A program made the translations under genes and the position numbers. This document shows positions 43,155 through 54,658 of a stretch of DNA of 64,000 nucleotides, piece after piece (position 1 is the stretch's first letter; the number at the start of each line of letters is the position of its first letter). The stretch is from Streptomyces albireticuli (lineage in GTDB: Bacteria; Actinomycetota; Actinomycetes; Streptomycetales; Streptomycetaceae), in NCBI RefSeq assembly GCF_002192455.1, contig NZ_CP021744.1, positions 3,564,001 to 3,628,000 of the forward strand, written 5' to 3'. The notes under the pieces were generated by a model. The model did no database searches, was not told the DNA's origin, and saw nothing but the letters and a program-made list of their open reading frames with translations.

Positions 43155-45467
43155 ATGCACCCTCAGCCGTCGCAGACGCATGACTCCGCACAGCCACCCC
43201 CACCCGCGCGGGAACGCCCGGCCAACCCGGAAGACCCCGAGGCTCCACGGAGCCGGTCCACCTGGCGGCAGGATCTCTCCGCCTCCGTGGTCATCTTCCT
43301 GATCGCCGTGCCCCTCTCCCTGGGCATCGCGCTGGCGACCGGCGCGCCGCTCCAGGCGGGGCTGATCGCGGCCGCGGTCGGCGGCATCGTCTCGGGGCTG
43401 CTCGGCGGTGCGCCGCTCCAGGTCAGCGGGGCCGCCACGGGACTGGTCGTGGTGACCGCGGAGCTCGTGCAGCGCTACGGCTGGCGGGCGACCTGCGCGA
43501 TCACCGCCCTCGCCGGCCTGGCCCAACTCGCCCTCGGGGCCGCGCGGGTGGCCCGCGCCGCGCTCGCCGTCAGCCCGGCGATCGTCCACGGCATGCTCGC
43601 CGGCATCGGCGTCACGATCGCGCTGGGACAGCTGCACGTCGTCCTGGGCGACAGCCCGAACAGCTCCGCGCTGGAGAACCTCGCGGCGCTGCCCGCCCAG
43701 CTGGCCGGTCTCCACCCGCCCGCCCTGCTGGTCGGCGCGATCACGGTGGCCGTGCTCGTGACCTGGCCCCGTCTGCCCGGTCGCGCGGGCCGGCGGATCC
43801 GTACGGTCCCGGCGCCGCTGGCGGCAGTCGTCGTGGCCACCGCGGCGAGCGTCGGCATGGCCGTGCCCCGGGTCTCCCTGCCCCGCTGGGAGCTCCAGGC
43901 GCTGCCCGCGCTGCCGGACGGGCCGGCGCTCGGGGTCTTCGCCGCGGTCCTGACGGTCACCCTGGTCGCGAGCATGGAGTCGCTGCTGTCCGCGGTGGCG
44001 GTGGACCGCCTGCGCGCCGGCCGGCCCGATCCGCACGGCGGCCCCGCCGACCTGGACCGCGAACTGACCGGACAGGGCGCGGCGAACGTGGTCTCCGGGC
44101 TGCTCTGCGGGCTGCCGATCGCGGGCGGCGCGATCCGCGGCGCGGCGAACGTCGAGGCCGGCGCCGCCACCCGGAAGTCCACCGTGCTGCACGGCGTGTG
44201 GGTCCTCGTCTGCGCGGGGCTGCTCGCCGGGATCCTGGAGCTGATCCCGCTGGCCGCGCTGGCCGCCCTCGTCATGGCGGCGGGCGTGAAGATGGTCAGC
44301 CTCGCCCACATCAAGCACGTACAGCGCCACCGTGAGTTCCCGATGTACGCGGCCACGCTCGGGGCCGTGGTGCTGTTCGGAGTGCTCCAGGGGCTCGCCG
44401 TCGGCATCGTGGTCACCGCGTTCCTGTCCTTGCGCCGCCTCACCCACACGCGCATCACGGTGGACGAGGAGAAGGAGCTCTACGTCGTCCGCGTCAGCGG
44501 GCAGTTGACGTTCCTGGCGGTGCCCCGGCTGAGCCGGGCGCTCGCGCAGGTACCCAAGGAGGCCAGCGCCGTGGTGGAGCTGGGCGGCTCCTTCATGGAC
44601 CACGCGGCGTACGACGCCCTCCAGTCCTGGACGAACGCCCATCGGGCCCAGGGCGGTTGGGTGACGCTCCGGGGCCGCGGCGGGCAGCCGATCGCCGAGC
44701 CCGCCAGCGCCCACGCCTGCCGGCCCTGGACCCCCTGGCGCAACCACCACTGCACGCGCCCCCCGTCGGCCGAGGGCGCCGCGGGCGGGCGGCAGTTGCT
44801 GGGCGGCGTCAGCGCCTTCCAGCGCAACACCGCGCCGCTGGTCCGGGAGGAGCTGGCGCGGCTCGCCCGCGAGGGCCAGCGTCCGACCCAGCTCTTCCTC
44901 ACCTGCGCGGACTCCCGCCTGGTCACCAGCATGATCACCTCCAGCGGGCCGGGCGATCTGTTCACCGTGCGCAATGTCGGCAATCTGATGCCGCCCCCGG
45001 GCTCCGACGGCACCTGCGACTCGGTCGGCGCCGCCGTGGAGTACGCGGTGGAGGTCCTGCGGGTCGGCAGCATCACCGTGTGCGGGCATTCCGGCTGCGG
45101 GGCGATGCAGGCCCTGCTGGGCTCGGCGGGCCAGGAGCCCGGCGCGCAGCAGACCCCGCTCACCCGCTGGCTGCGGCACGGGCGCCCGAGCCTGGCCCGT
45201 ATGGGGCGGATCGGCCGGCTGGGGCGCGGCGAGGTCGCCCTGGCCGACCGGCCCGTGGCGGACGACGTCGAGCGGCTCGCGCTCGTCAATGTGATGCAGC
45301 AGCTCGATCACCTGATGGCCCACGCGTGCGTCGCCCGTAGGGTTGCGGAGGGGACGCTCCAGCTCCAGGGCATGTACTTCCATGTGGCCGAGGCACAGGC
45401 GTATGTGCTCGACAGCCGCTCGCGGACCTTCCAGGCCGTGCGGCCCGAAGTCCTCGACACGGTCTGA
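43155..45467 (+). CDS. SulP anion transporter fused to STAS and beta-carbonic anhydrase
   Basis: 770 residues from ATG 43155. Residues about 35-430 are a SulP transporter (DLSASVVIFLIAVPLSLGIA, about 10-12 helices; VSGAATGLVVV). About 435-500 is a STAS domain (LYVVRVSGQLTFLAVPRLS). About 555-765 is a beta-class carbonic anhydrase with zinc ligands in TCADSR (Cys about 586) and CGHSGCG (His and Cys about 645). The transporter may take up bicarbonate and the enzyme interconvert it with CO2 at the inner membrane face. Fusions of this kind are known in actinobacteria. The 287-base upstream gap is A+T-rich near 42955-42975 and probably holds the promoter. Confidence 0.9.
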   Translation: MHPQPSQTHDSAQPPPPARERPANPEDPEAPRSRSTWRQDLSASVVIFLIAVPLSLGIALATGAPLQAGLIAAAVGGIVSGLLGGAPLQVSGAATGLVVVTAELVQRYGWRATCAITALAGLAQLALGAARVARAALAVSPAIVHGMLAGIGVTIALGQLHVVLGDSPNSSALENLAALPAQLAGLHPPALLVGAITVAVLVTWPRLPGRAGRRIRTVPAPLAAVVVATAASVGMAVPRVSLPRWELQALPALPDGPALGVFAAVLTVTLVASMESLLSAVAVDRLRAGRPDPHGGPADLDRELTGQGAANVVSGLLCGLPIAGGAIRGAANVEAGAATRKSTVLHGVWVLVCAGLLAGILELIPLAALAALVMAAGVKMVSLAHIKHVQRHREFPMYAATLGAVVLFGVLQGLAVGIVVTAFLSLRRLTHTRITVDEEKELYVVRVSGQLTFLAVPRLSRALAQVPKEASAVVELGGSFMDHAAYDALQSWTNAHRAQGGWVTLRGRGGQPIAEPASAHACRPWTPWRNHHCTRPPSAEGAAGGRQLLGGVSAFQRNTAPLVREELARLAREGQRPTQLFLTCADSRLVTSMITSSGPGDLFTVRNVGNLMPPPGSDGTCDSVGAAVEYAVEVLRVGSITVCGHSGCGAMQALLGSAGQEPGAQQTPLTRWLRHGRPSLARMGRIGRLGRGEVALADRPVADDVERLALVNVMQQLDHLMAHACVARRVAEGTLQLQGMYFHVAEAQAYVLDSRSRTFQAVRPEVLDTV

Positions 45468-45687
45468 CCGTGGCGCCCGGCCGGGCCGGTGCGCGGACGG
45501 TCCGGCCCCGTGCCGGCCGCCGAGCGAGGTCCGCCACCGCGCCCGTCCCCCGCACGCCTCCGACCTCGCACAACACGCGCATATACAGGTCTAAACCAAT
45601 TTTTGCCAACAACCCTTGTCAGGGTGTGCCCCGGGCTGATGAGCTATGGCCCGGGACACAACGGGCACCCTGGGAAAGGGAGATGTC

Positions 45688-47655
<1,968 letters not shown>

Positions 47656-47703
47656 CCAGGGAAACCACCTGTTCGGGGCGTGTACCCGAGCGCGTACGCA
47701 GAA

Positions 47704-47732
47704 GGGGCACCCGGCAACCGGCCGGGTGCCCC
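47704..47732 (+). terminator. Terminator after acs
   Basis: Perfect 12-bp stem (GGGGCACCCGGC at 47704-47715 with 47721-47732) and a 5-base loop, 48 bases after the acs stop. Confidence 0.85.
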
Positions 47733-47858
47733 TCACGCTTTCGGGCTAAGGTAAGTACTGGTCGCGTAAAGATCGCGACAAGAATCAAGGGCGCGCCGGG
47801 AAGTCTGGTCGGCACACAGCACACGTGTATCCAGTCGACCCCCAGGAGGTCCACCGCC

Positions 47859-49256
47859 GTGGCCGCGCCCAAGAACCGCCGCTCCGTCTTCCTCGGCCGG
47901 TTGCCGCTGCCCGAGCGGAATTACCTGGCCGACGCCCTGCGTACCGAGACCGTGGGCGGTGTGCTGCTGCTGGCGGCCGCCATCGCCGCACTGCTCTGGG
48001 CGAACACCCCGATCCGGGACAGCTACGAGTCGGTGCGCGCGTTCCACTTCGGCCCCGGCTCGCTGGGTCTGCACCTCTCCCTCCAGCACTGGGCGGCCGA
48101 CGGCCTGCTCGCCGTCTTCTTCTTCGTCGCGGGCATCGAGCTCAAGCGCGAGCTGGTAGCGGGCGAGCTGCGCGATCCCAAGGCGGCCGTCCTCCCGGTG
48201 GTCGCCGCGGTCTGCGGCATGGCCGTGCCCGCGCTCGTCTACCTCACGGTCGTCTCCACCGGCGGCGGCTCGACGGCGGGCTGGGCCGTGCCCACCGCCA
48301 CCGACATCGCCTTCGCGCTGGCCGTCCTGGCCGTCATCGGCACCTCGCTGCCGTCGGCCCTGCGGGCGTTCCTGCTGACGCTCGCCGTCGTCGACGACCT
48401 CTTCGCCATCCTGATCATCGCGATCTTCTTCACCTCCTCGCTGAACTTCACCGCCCTCGCCCTGGCCGTCGTGGGCCTGGCGGTCTTCTGGCTGCTGCTC
48501 CGCAAGGGCGTCCGCGGCTGGTACGTCTACGTTCCGCTGGGCCTCGCCAACTGGGCACTGATGTACAACAGCGGCGTCCACGCGACGATCGCCGGTGTCG
48601 CGATGGGCCTGATGCTGCGCTGCCACCGTCACGAGGGCGAGGCGTACTCCCCGGGCGAGCACATCGAGCACCTCGTGCGCCCCCTGTCCGCCGGCCTGGC
48701 CGTGCCGCTGTTCGCCCTCTTCTCGGCGGGCGTCGCCATCTCCGGCGGCGCGCTGTCGGACGTCTTCACCAAGCCCGAGACGCTGGGTGTCGTCCTCGGT
48801 CTGGTGGTCGGCAAGGCGGTCGGCGTCTTCGGCGGTACGTGGCTGGCGGCGCGGTTCACCAGGGCGACGCTCAATCCGGACCTCAAGTGGCCGGACGTGC
48901 TGGCCGTCGCCTCCCTCGCCGGCATCGGCTTCACGGTGTCCCTGCTGATCGGCGAGCTCGCCTTCGACGGCGACCAGCTGATGACCGACGAGATCAAGGC
49001 GGCCGTGCTCATCGGCTCCCTGATAGCGGCGGTGCTCGCGAGCGTCCTGCTGAAACTGCGGGACAACAAGTACAAGAAGCTCTGCGCGGACGAGGACCGC
49101 GACGAGGACCTCGACGGCATCCCCGACATCTACGAACAGGACAATCCGGAATACCACCTTCGGATGGCCGCGATCCTTGAGGCGAAGGCCGCGGAACACA
49201 GAAGACTGGCGGAAGTCGCCGCCGGCCGCACCACCGGCGACGACGGTCCGGCATGA
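47859..49256 (+). CDS. nhaA: Na+/H+ antiporter NhaA
   Basis: 465 residues from GTG 47859, with AGGAGGT at 47844-47850. About 11-12 hydrophobic helices of the NhaA fold. The ion site reads LAVVDDLFAIL (two adjacent Asp); VPTATDIAFALAV and GIELKRELVAGEL are typical. A polar C-terminal tail of about 60 residues contains an EF-hand-like acidic run (DEDRDEDLDGIPDIYEQD), which is longer than in E. coli NhaA and may sense ions. It exports sodium in exchange for protons. Confidence 0.93.
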   Translation: MAAPKNRRSVFLGRLPLPERNYLADALRTETVGGVLLLAAAIAALLWANTPIRDSYESVRAFHFGPGSLGLHLSLQHWAADGLLAVFFFVAGIELKRELVAGELRDPKAAVLPVVAAVCGMAVPALVYLTVVSTGGGSTAGWAVPTATDIAFALAVLAVIGTSLPSALRAFLLTLAVVDDLFAILIIAIFFTSSLNFTALALAVVGLAVFWLLLRKGVRGWYVYVPLGLANWALMYNSGVHATIAGVAMGLMLRCHRHEGEAYSPGEHIEHLVRPLSAGLAVPLFALFSAGVAISGGALSDVFTKPETLGVVLGLVVGKAVGVFGGTWLAARFTRATLNPDLKWPDVLAVASLAGIGFTVSLLIGELAFDGDQLMTDEIKAAVLIGSLIAAVLASVLLKLRDNKYKKLCADEDRDEDLDGIPDIYEQDNPEYHLRMAAILEAKAAEHRRLAEVAAGRTTGDDGPA

Positions 49257-49323
49257 TCTGAGAGTCTTTACATCCGCTGAAAGACCGCGGACGACGAAGC
49301 TGATGACGATGAGGGAGCAGCCG

Positions 49324-49827
49324 ATGAGCGCAGCCGACGACGGTGCGGCGACCGGCACGGAGGCCGGCGCGGCAGCCGGTGCGATGGGCACGGACCGCAG
49401 CCTCGGCCAACTGGTGGCGACGGCCACCACCGAGCTGTCCGCGCTGGTGCACGACGAGATCGCGCTGGCCAAGGCCGAGCTGCGGCAGGACGCGAAGCGG
49501 GTCGGCATCGGCGGTGGCGCGATCGCCGCGGCCGGCACGCTGGCGCTGTTCTCACTCCCGGTGCTGAGCTTCGCGGCCGCGTACGGGATCCACAACCTCG
49601 GTCTCGGTCTGGCCTGGTCGTTCCTGATCATCGGCGGTGCGTTCCTGCTGATCGCGGCCCTGCTGGGGCTGCTCGCGGTGGGCCGGTTCAAGAAGGTCAG
49701 CAAGCCCGAGAAGAGCATCGCCTCGGCGAAGCAGACCGCCGCCGTGCTGGGCACGGTCAAGCCGCATCCGCGGCCGCTCACAGGTACGGGTACGGCGGAC
49801 GCATCTGTGACACGCTCGACCGTATGA
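49324..49827 (+). CDS. Phage-holin-superfamily (DUF1469-type) membrane protein
   Basis: 167 residues from ATG 49324 with GGGAG upstream. An Ala/Gly-rich N-terminus is followed by an amphipathic stretch (SLGQLVATATTELSALVHDE, then ALAKAELRQDAKRVG) and two membrane helices (about 62-85 and 92-115). This is the pattern of chromosomal proteins grouped with phage holins but generally of unknown housekeeping role. The stop overlaps the hydrolase ATG (ATGA). Confidence 0.8.
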   Translation: MSAADDGAATGTEAGAAAGAMGTDRSLGQLVATATTELSALVHDEIALAKAELRQDAKRVGIGGGAIAAAGTLALFSLPVLSFAAAYGIHNLGLGLAWSFLIIGGAFLLIAALLGLLAVGRFKKVSKPEKSIASAKQTAAVLGTVKPHPRPLTGTGTADASVTRSTV

Positions 49828-50891
49828 CGGTGCCCGATTCCCCCGCAGCGCCCGCGTCCGACCCCGACCCCGGCGAGCGGGCCGTCCCGGCCGCGCCGGG
49901 CGGCCCGCGGGGCCCCGAAGGCCCGGCCGTGACCGCCGGGCCGGGGGGTGCGGCCGCGCCCTCCCCACCGCCGGCGCCCTCCCCCGCCTCGGTCGTCCGG
50001 GCCGCGGGGCCGTGGACCCACCGGGACGTGGCGGCGAACGGCGCGCGGTTCCACATCGCCGAGATGGGCGAGGGGCCGCTGGTGCTGCTGCTGCACGGGT
50101 TCCCGCAGTTCTGGTGGACGTGGCGGCACCAGCTGCCGGCGCTCGCGGAGGCGGGTTTCCGGGCCGTGGCGATGGACCTGCGCGGGGTGGGCGGCAGCGA
50201 CCGCACCCCGCGCGGCTACGACCCGGCCAACCTCGCCCTCGACATCACCGGCGTGATCCGCTCCCTCGGGGAGCCGGACGCCGCGCTGGTCGGCCATGAC
50301 CTGGGCGGATATCTGGCGTGGACGGCGGCGGTGATGCGCCCGAAGCTGGTGCGCAGGCTCGCGGTGTCCTCGATGCCGCACCCGCGCCGCTGGCGTTCGT
50401 CGATGCTGGCCGACGTCAAGCAGAGCGCGGCGGGCTCCTACATCTGGGGCTTCCAGCGCCCCTGGCTGCCGGAGCGCCGGCTGGTCGCGGACGACGCGGC
50501 GCTGGTGGGGCGGCTGGTACGGGAGTGGTCGGGCCCCCGGCTGCCGGACGACGCGGCGGTCGACACGTACCGCCACGCCATGTCGATCCCGTCGACGGCC
50601 CACTGCTCGATCGAGCCGTACCGCTGGATGGTGCGGTCGATGGCGCGGCCGGACGGTCTCCAGTTCAACCGCCGGATGAAGCGCCCGGTGCGGGTGCCGA
50701 CGCTGCATCTGCACGGTTCCCTCGATCCGGTGATGCGCACGCGCAGCGCGGCGGGGTCCGGGGAGTACGTGGAGGCGCCCTACCGCTGGCGGCTGTTCGA
50801 CGGACTCGGACACTTCCCCCATGAGGAGGATCCGGTGGCGTTCTCGACGGAGCTGGTCAACTGGCTCAAGGACCCGGAACCGGACCGCTGA
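49824..50891 (+). CDS. Alpha/beta hydrolase, epoxide-hydrolase type
   Basis: 355 residues from ATG 49824, coupled to the preceding gene (ATGA). A Pro/Ala-rich N-terminal extension of about 60 residues precedes the fold: HGFPQFWWTWRHQLPAL (oxyanion region), MDLRGVGGSD, and nucleophile elbow VGHDLGGYLAW, where Asp rather than Ser marks epoxide or haloalkane hydrolases. The catalytic His is in FDGLGHFPHEEDP. The natural substrate is unknown. Confidence 0.85.
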   Translation: MTVPDSPAAPASDPDPGERAVPAAPGGPRGPEGPAVTAGPGGAAAPSPPPAPSPASVVRAAGPWTHRDVAANGARFHIAEMGEGPLVLLLHGFPQFWWTWRHQLPALAEAGFRAVAMDLRGVGGSDRTPRGYDPANLALDITGVIRSLGEPDAALVGHDLGGYLAWTAAVMRPKLVRRLAVSSMPHPRRWRSSMLADVKQSAAGSYIWGFQRPWLPERRLVADDAALVGRLVREWSGPRLPDDAAVDTYRHAMSIPSTAHCSIEPYRWMVRSMARPDGLQFNRRMKRPVRVPTLHLHGSLDPVMRTRSAAGSGEYVEAPYRWRLFDGLGHFPHEEDPVAFSTELVNWLKDPEPDR

Positions 50892-51019
50892 GACCCGGTC
50901 GGCGCACCGCCGAGCGCGACGGAACGTCCGTTCTCCGAACGGCCAATTGCCCGGCGCATAGGCCAATCGGTGGACCCCGGGGCGATTACCGACCTTTGGG
51001 GCCGGGCACAGAGCTCTGT

Positions 51020-51229
51020 ATGGGCTGGACGCACGACTACCGAGACGTGACGCAGGAGCGGGGCGCCGAGGGCGACGCCGCAGTGGCTGTGAGCGAGGTG
51101 GCCGAGAGGGCGCGGGGTGAGCACCGGCCGGTGGCCGGGCCCGACCCGCTCATCGGCATCCCGCGGATCATCCGCCGGCGAGCCCGCTGGGTGTCGGCGC
51201 GGCTGCGTCACCATCCGCGCGGCCGCTGA
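51020..51229 (+). CDS. Small basic hypothetical protein
   Basis: 69 residues from ATG 51020 (MGWTHDYRDVTQERG); a TTG at 50996 is possible. The N-terminal half is acidic and the C-terminal half is Arg-rich (IPRIIRRRARWVSARLR). There is no strong ribosome site. Support is the good G/C bias at third positions and a terminator directly after it. The family is not known to me. Confidence 0.45.
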   Translation: MGWTHDYRDVTQERGAEGDAAVAVSEVAERARGEHRPVAGPDPLIGIPRIIRRRARWVSARLRHHPRGR

Positions 51230-51254
51230 CGGCTCCGCGGCGCTCCAACGGACC

Positions 51255-51282
51255 GGGCGGGCACCCCTCGGGGTACCCGCCC
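51255..51282. terminator. Hairpin between converging genes
   Basis: A 12-bp stem with one mismatch (51255-51266 with 51271-51282) and loop CTCG, between the small + strand gene and the end of the protease gene. Confidence 0.65.
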
Positions 51283-51310
51283 CACATCCGTCCGAGGGGC
51301 CTCATGGGGC

Positions 51311-52510
51311 TCAGAGGGCGCAGCCCTGGGTGTTCACCCTCCCGGTGGCCGTACGGCCGCTGAGGGCGTCCTGTCGCACTTCGTCGGCCGTGAGGGCGTA
51401 GCCGGTGTCGGCGTCGTCGAGGGACTTCGCGAAGACCACGCCGTAGACCTTGCCATCCGGGGTGAGCAGCGGTCCGCCGGAGTTGCCCTGGCGCACGGTG
51501 GTGTAGAGGGAGTAGACGTCGCGGCGGACGTTGCCGCGGTGGTAGATGTCCGGACCGTTGGCCTGGACGCGGCTGCGGATGCGCGCGGCGCGGACGTCGT
51601 AGGAGCCGTTCTCGGGGAAGCCCGCGACGATGGCGCTGCGGCCCGTCTCGGCGTCGGAGTCGGCGAAGTCGAGGACCGGCGCCCGGAGCTGCGGCACGTC
51701 GAGGACGGCGATGTCGCGCTTCCAGTCGTAGAGGACGACCTTCGCGTCGTAGTGCCTGCCCTGGCCGCCGACCTGGACGGTCGGCTCGTCGACGCCCCCG
51801 ACGACGTGGGCGTTGGTCATCACCCGGTGCGGGGCGAAGACGAAGCCGGTGCCCTCCAGGACCTTGCCGCAGCTGGGCGCGGTGCCGACGACCTTGACGA
51901 TGCTGCGCTGGGCATCCGTGGCGACGGGGCTGGAGGCGAGCCTCGGGTCGGGCGCCGGCACGGAGGTGATGGGCTCGGTGGAGAAGGGCGCGAAGACCTG
52001 CGGGAAGCCGTTCTGCGCGAGCGCGGTGCTGAAGTCGGCGAACCAGGTGTTGGCCTGCGCCGGGACGACCCGTGCGACGCCGAGCAGCACCTTGGAGTTG
52101 CGGACCTCCTTACCGAGGGTCGGCAGCGAGGTGCCGGCGAGCGCGGAGCCGATGAGCCAGGCGACCAGCAGCATCGCCAGGACGTTGACGAGCGCGCCGC
52201 CGGTGGCGTCGAGCGCGCGGGCGGGCGACCAGGTGATGTGGCGGCGGAGCTTGTTGCCCAGGTGCGTGGTCGCGGCCTGGCCGATCGAGGCGCACACGAT
52301 GATGATCACGACGGCCGCGACGGCGGCCCATATGCCCGGGGTGGCCTCGCCGGTCGCGCTGTCCCAGATCAGGGGCAGCAGATAGACGGCGACCAGTCCG
52401 CCGCCGACGAACCCGATCACGGACAGCACCCCGACGACGAAGCCCTGGCGGTAGCCGACGACGGCGAACCACACGGCGGCGACCAGCAGCACGATGTCCA
52501 GCACGTTCAC
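51311..52510 (-). CDS. MarP-like membrane serine protease (CvpA + trypsin domains)
   Basis: 399 residues from ATG 52510. Four N-terminal helices form a CvpA/colicin-V-type domain (VLDIVLLVAAVWFAVVGYRQ). A linker leads to a chymotrypsin-fold protease: His about 232 (MTNAHVV), Asp about 266 (KRDIAVLDV), Ser about 343 (RQGNSGGPLL). Two Cys, in APSCGKV and at the very end (NTQGCAL), match the disulfide that keeps mycobacterial MarP active. MarP protects the cytoplasm from acid by processing a wall hydrolase; the same kind of role is likely here. Confidence 0.88.
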   Translation of the reverse strand: MNVLDIVLLVAAVWFAVVGYRQGFVVGVLSVIGFVGGGLVAVYLLPLIWDSATGEATPGIWAAVAAVVIIIVCASIGQAATTHLGNKLRRHITWSPARALDATGGALVNVLAMLLVAWLIGSALAGTSLPTLGKEVRNSKVLLGVARVVPAQANTWFADFSTALAQNGFPQVFAPFSTEPITSVPAPDPRLASSPVATDAQRSIVKVVGTAPSCGKVLEGTGFVFAPHRVMTNAHVVGGVDEPTVQVGGQGRHYDAKVVLYDWKRDIAVLDVPQLRAPVLDFADSDAETGRSAIVAGFPENGSYDVRAARIRSRVQANGPDIYHRGNVRRDVYSLYTTVRQGNSGGPLLTPDGKVYGVVFAKSLDDADTGYALTADEVRQDALSGRTATGRVNTQGCAL

Positions 52511-52591
52511 CGGGAGATGCCTCGCAATGATGTTGTCGGCGGTGGCGTCGGCCCCGCGTGCGGTGGGGCCTGGATCACCGTCTCATGCCCT

Positions 52592-53275
52592 TCAGGCCCG
52601 CCAGTCCAGCGGGACCTGCCGGGCCCGGTCCCAGGGCAGTTCCCAGCCCGCGTAGTGCAGGATCCGGTCGATCACGCCTGCGGTGAACCCCCATACGAGC
52701 GCGCCGCCGACCTGGAAAGCGGGGCCGGTGTGACCGCTGGGGTGCTTGGCCGTCGCCCGGTTCCCCGGGTCGGTCAGCTCGGCCACGGGCACGGTGAAGA
52801 CGCGGGCGGTCTCGGCCTGGTCGACGGGGGCGACCGGGCTGGGCTCACGCCACCAGCCGAGGACGGGAGTCACGACGAAGCCGCTCACCGGGATGTAGAG
52901 CTGCGGGAGCACCCCGAAGATCTGCACCCCGGACGGGTCGAGGCCGGTCTCCTCCTCCGCCTCGCGCAGCGCGGCCCGCACCAGGCCGCCGCCGGCCGGG
53001 TCGCCGTCCCCGGGGTCGAGGGCGCCGCCGGGGAAGGACGGCTGGCCCGCGTGCGAGCGCAGCGTGCCCGAGCGCTCCATCAGGAGCAGTTCGGGGCCCT
53101 TGGGGCCGTCGCCGAAGAGGATGAGCACGGCGGACTGCCGGCCACCCTTGTCGGGGGGCAGGAAGCGGCTGAGCTGGTGGGGCTCGATCGTCTCCGAGGC
53201 GCGCGCCACGGGCTCCAGCCACTCGGGCAGCCCTTCGGCGGTGATGGTGGCCCGCTGGCCGTACGTGCTCGTCAT
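52592..53275 (-). CDS. NUDIX hydrolase, CoA-pyrophosphatase-like
   Basis: 227 residues from ATG 53275. It has the UPF0035-like start SAVLILFGDGPKGPELLLME, then RSHAGQPSFPGGALDPGD and the Nudix helix RAALREAEEETGLDP, which carries the metal-binding Glu residues. These features match enzymes that split coenzyme A or its derivatives into 3',5'-ADP and phosphopantetheine. The stop is 81 bases from the protease start in the same direction, so the two may be co-transcribed. Confidence 0.85.
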   Translation of the reverse strand: MTSTYGQRATITAEGLPEWLEPVARASETIEPHQLSRFLPPDKGGRQSAVLILFGDGPKGPELLLMERSGTLRSHAGQPSFPGGALDPGDGDPAGGGLVRAALREAEEETGLDPSGVQIFGVLPQLYIPVSGFVVTPVLGWWREPSPVAPVDQAETARVFTVPVAELTDPGNRATAKHPSGHTGPAFQVGGALVWGFTAGVIDRILHYAGWELPWDRARQVPLDWRA

Positions 53276-53385
53276 ACGTGTCCCCTCGGCTGTGGTGCGG
53301 TCACTGGGCGGGCGCTTCGGAGCGGGCGGCGGACGGCCCCCGGGCGGGCCTCCGCGGCCGGCCCCTCCGGCACGTCATCGGGTGG

Positions 53386-54477
53386 TCATGCGGCTCCCAG
53401 GGGAGCGGCCGGCAGGCCCGGGTAGTCCGGCGGGGGCTTGAGCCGCTGGCCCGGCAGGCCGCCCTTCTCGTACTTCAGGAGCTTCCTGGCCTTGTCCGGG
53501 TCCGTCTCGCCCTCGCCGTAGGACGGGCAGAGCGGGGCGATGGGGCAGGCGCCGCAGGCGGGCTTGCGGGAGTGGCAGATGCGCCGGCCGTGGAAGACGA
53601 CGCGGTGCGAGAGCATCGTCCACTCGCTCTTCGGGAAGAGGTCGCAGATCACGGCCTCGACCTTCTCCGGGTCCGTCTCGTCGGTCCACTTCCAGCGCCG
53701 GACGAGCCGCCCGAAGTGGGTGTCCACGGTGATCCCGGGAACGCCGAAGGCGTTGCCCAGGACGACGTTGGCGGTCTTGCGGCCGACGCCGGGCAGCGAC
53801 ACCAGGTCCTCCAGGCGGCCCGGCACCTCACCGTCGAAGCGGTCCCGCAGGGCGGTGGAGAGCCCTATGAGCGACTTGGCCTTGGCGCGGAAGAAGCCCG
53901 TCGGCCGGATCAGCTGCTCCAGCGCCTCCGGATCGGCGGCGGCCATGTCCTCGGGCGTCGGGTAGGCGGCGAAGAGGGCGGGGGTGGTCTGGTTGACCCT
54001 GAGGTCGGTGGTCTGGGCGGAGAGGACCGTGGCGACCAGCAGCTCGAAGGAATTCTCGAAGTCGAGCTCGGGGTGGGCGTAGGGATAGACCTCGGCGAGC
54101 TCGCGGTTGATCCGGCGGGCACGGCGGACGAGGGCGGTCCGGGACTCGGGCCTGGTGCCCGCTTCGGGAGCCTTCCCACGGCCGGCCCCGGTGCCGGATT
54201 TCGCGGCGGGCTCGGTGCCGGTCCTCGTGCCGGATCTGGTGGCGGCGGCCTTGGCGCCGGTCCTGGTCGCGGCCTTCCCGGATCCCGTGGATTTCCCGGA
54301 AGGAGAATCGGAAGAAGTCATTCCATCTCCCCGTTCGGCCGTCTTCGCCTTCGGCATTTTGGGGTCGCTCGCGGCTTTCGTCTTTTTCGCGGGCAGGCGT
54401 TCGCCCACAGCGGAATCCTGCGGCCGGGTCACCCTTCCGGCCCCCTTGCCCTGTGCTCTCACCGGCGTATTGGACAC
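53386..54477 (-). CDS. nth: Endonuclease III with basic N-terminal extension
   Basis: 363 residues from GTG 54477; an internal ATG at 54321 would shorten it. The first 110 or so residues are a disordered Lys/Ser/Thr/Gly extension; the remainder is a normal endonuclease III. Helix-hairpin-helix [12 protein letters not shown] carries the catalytic Lys, VDTHFGR the catalytic Asp, and C-x6-C-x2-C-x5-C ([17 protein letters not shown]) binds the 4Fe-4S cluster. It removes oxidised pyrimidines in base-excision repair. The gene is divergent from crp. Confidence 0.93.
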   Translation of the reverse strand: MSNTPVRAQGKGAGRVTRPQDSAVGERLPAKKTKAASDPKMPKAKTAERGDGMTSSDSPSGKSTGSGKAATRTGAKAAATRSGTRTGTEPAAKSGTGAGRGKAPEAGTRPESRTALVRRARRINRELAEVYPYAHPELDFENSFELLVATVLSAQTTDLRVNQTTPALFAAYPTPEDMAAADPEALEQLIRPTGFFRAKAKSLIGLSTALRDRFDGEVPGRLEDLVSLPGVGRKTANVVLGNAFGVPGITVDTHFGRLVRRWKWTDETDPEKVEAVICDLFPKSEWTMLSHRVVFHGRRICHSRKPACGACPIAPLCPSYGEGETDPDKARKLLKYEKGGLPGQRLKPPPDYPGLPAAPLGAA

Positions 54478-54580
54478 CCGGCCAGACTAAAGCCCGGCGC
54501 CGACATCCTGCCCGCGCGCGGGAAAACCGCAGCCCGATCGGACCCCTGCCGTAGGGCTTCCGGCGACGATGCGCGACACT

Positions 54581-54596
54581 TGTGTTTGATCACACA
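54581..54596 (+). promoter_or_regulatory. Candidate Crp-binding site upstream of crp
   Basis: TGTGTTTGATCACACA has TGTG and CACA half-sites eight bases apart, the spacing of the classical Crp operator (TGTGA-N6-TCACA), and lies 62 bases upstream of the crp start in the nth-crp divergent region. It could allow autoregulation. A single site matched by eye is weak evidence. Confidence 0.35.
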
Positions 54597-54658
54597 GTTT
54601 TACCGACGGGCATCATGGGGACCACGGTCCTCTGTGCATGTCGACAAGGAGAGAACTC

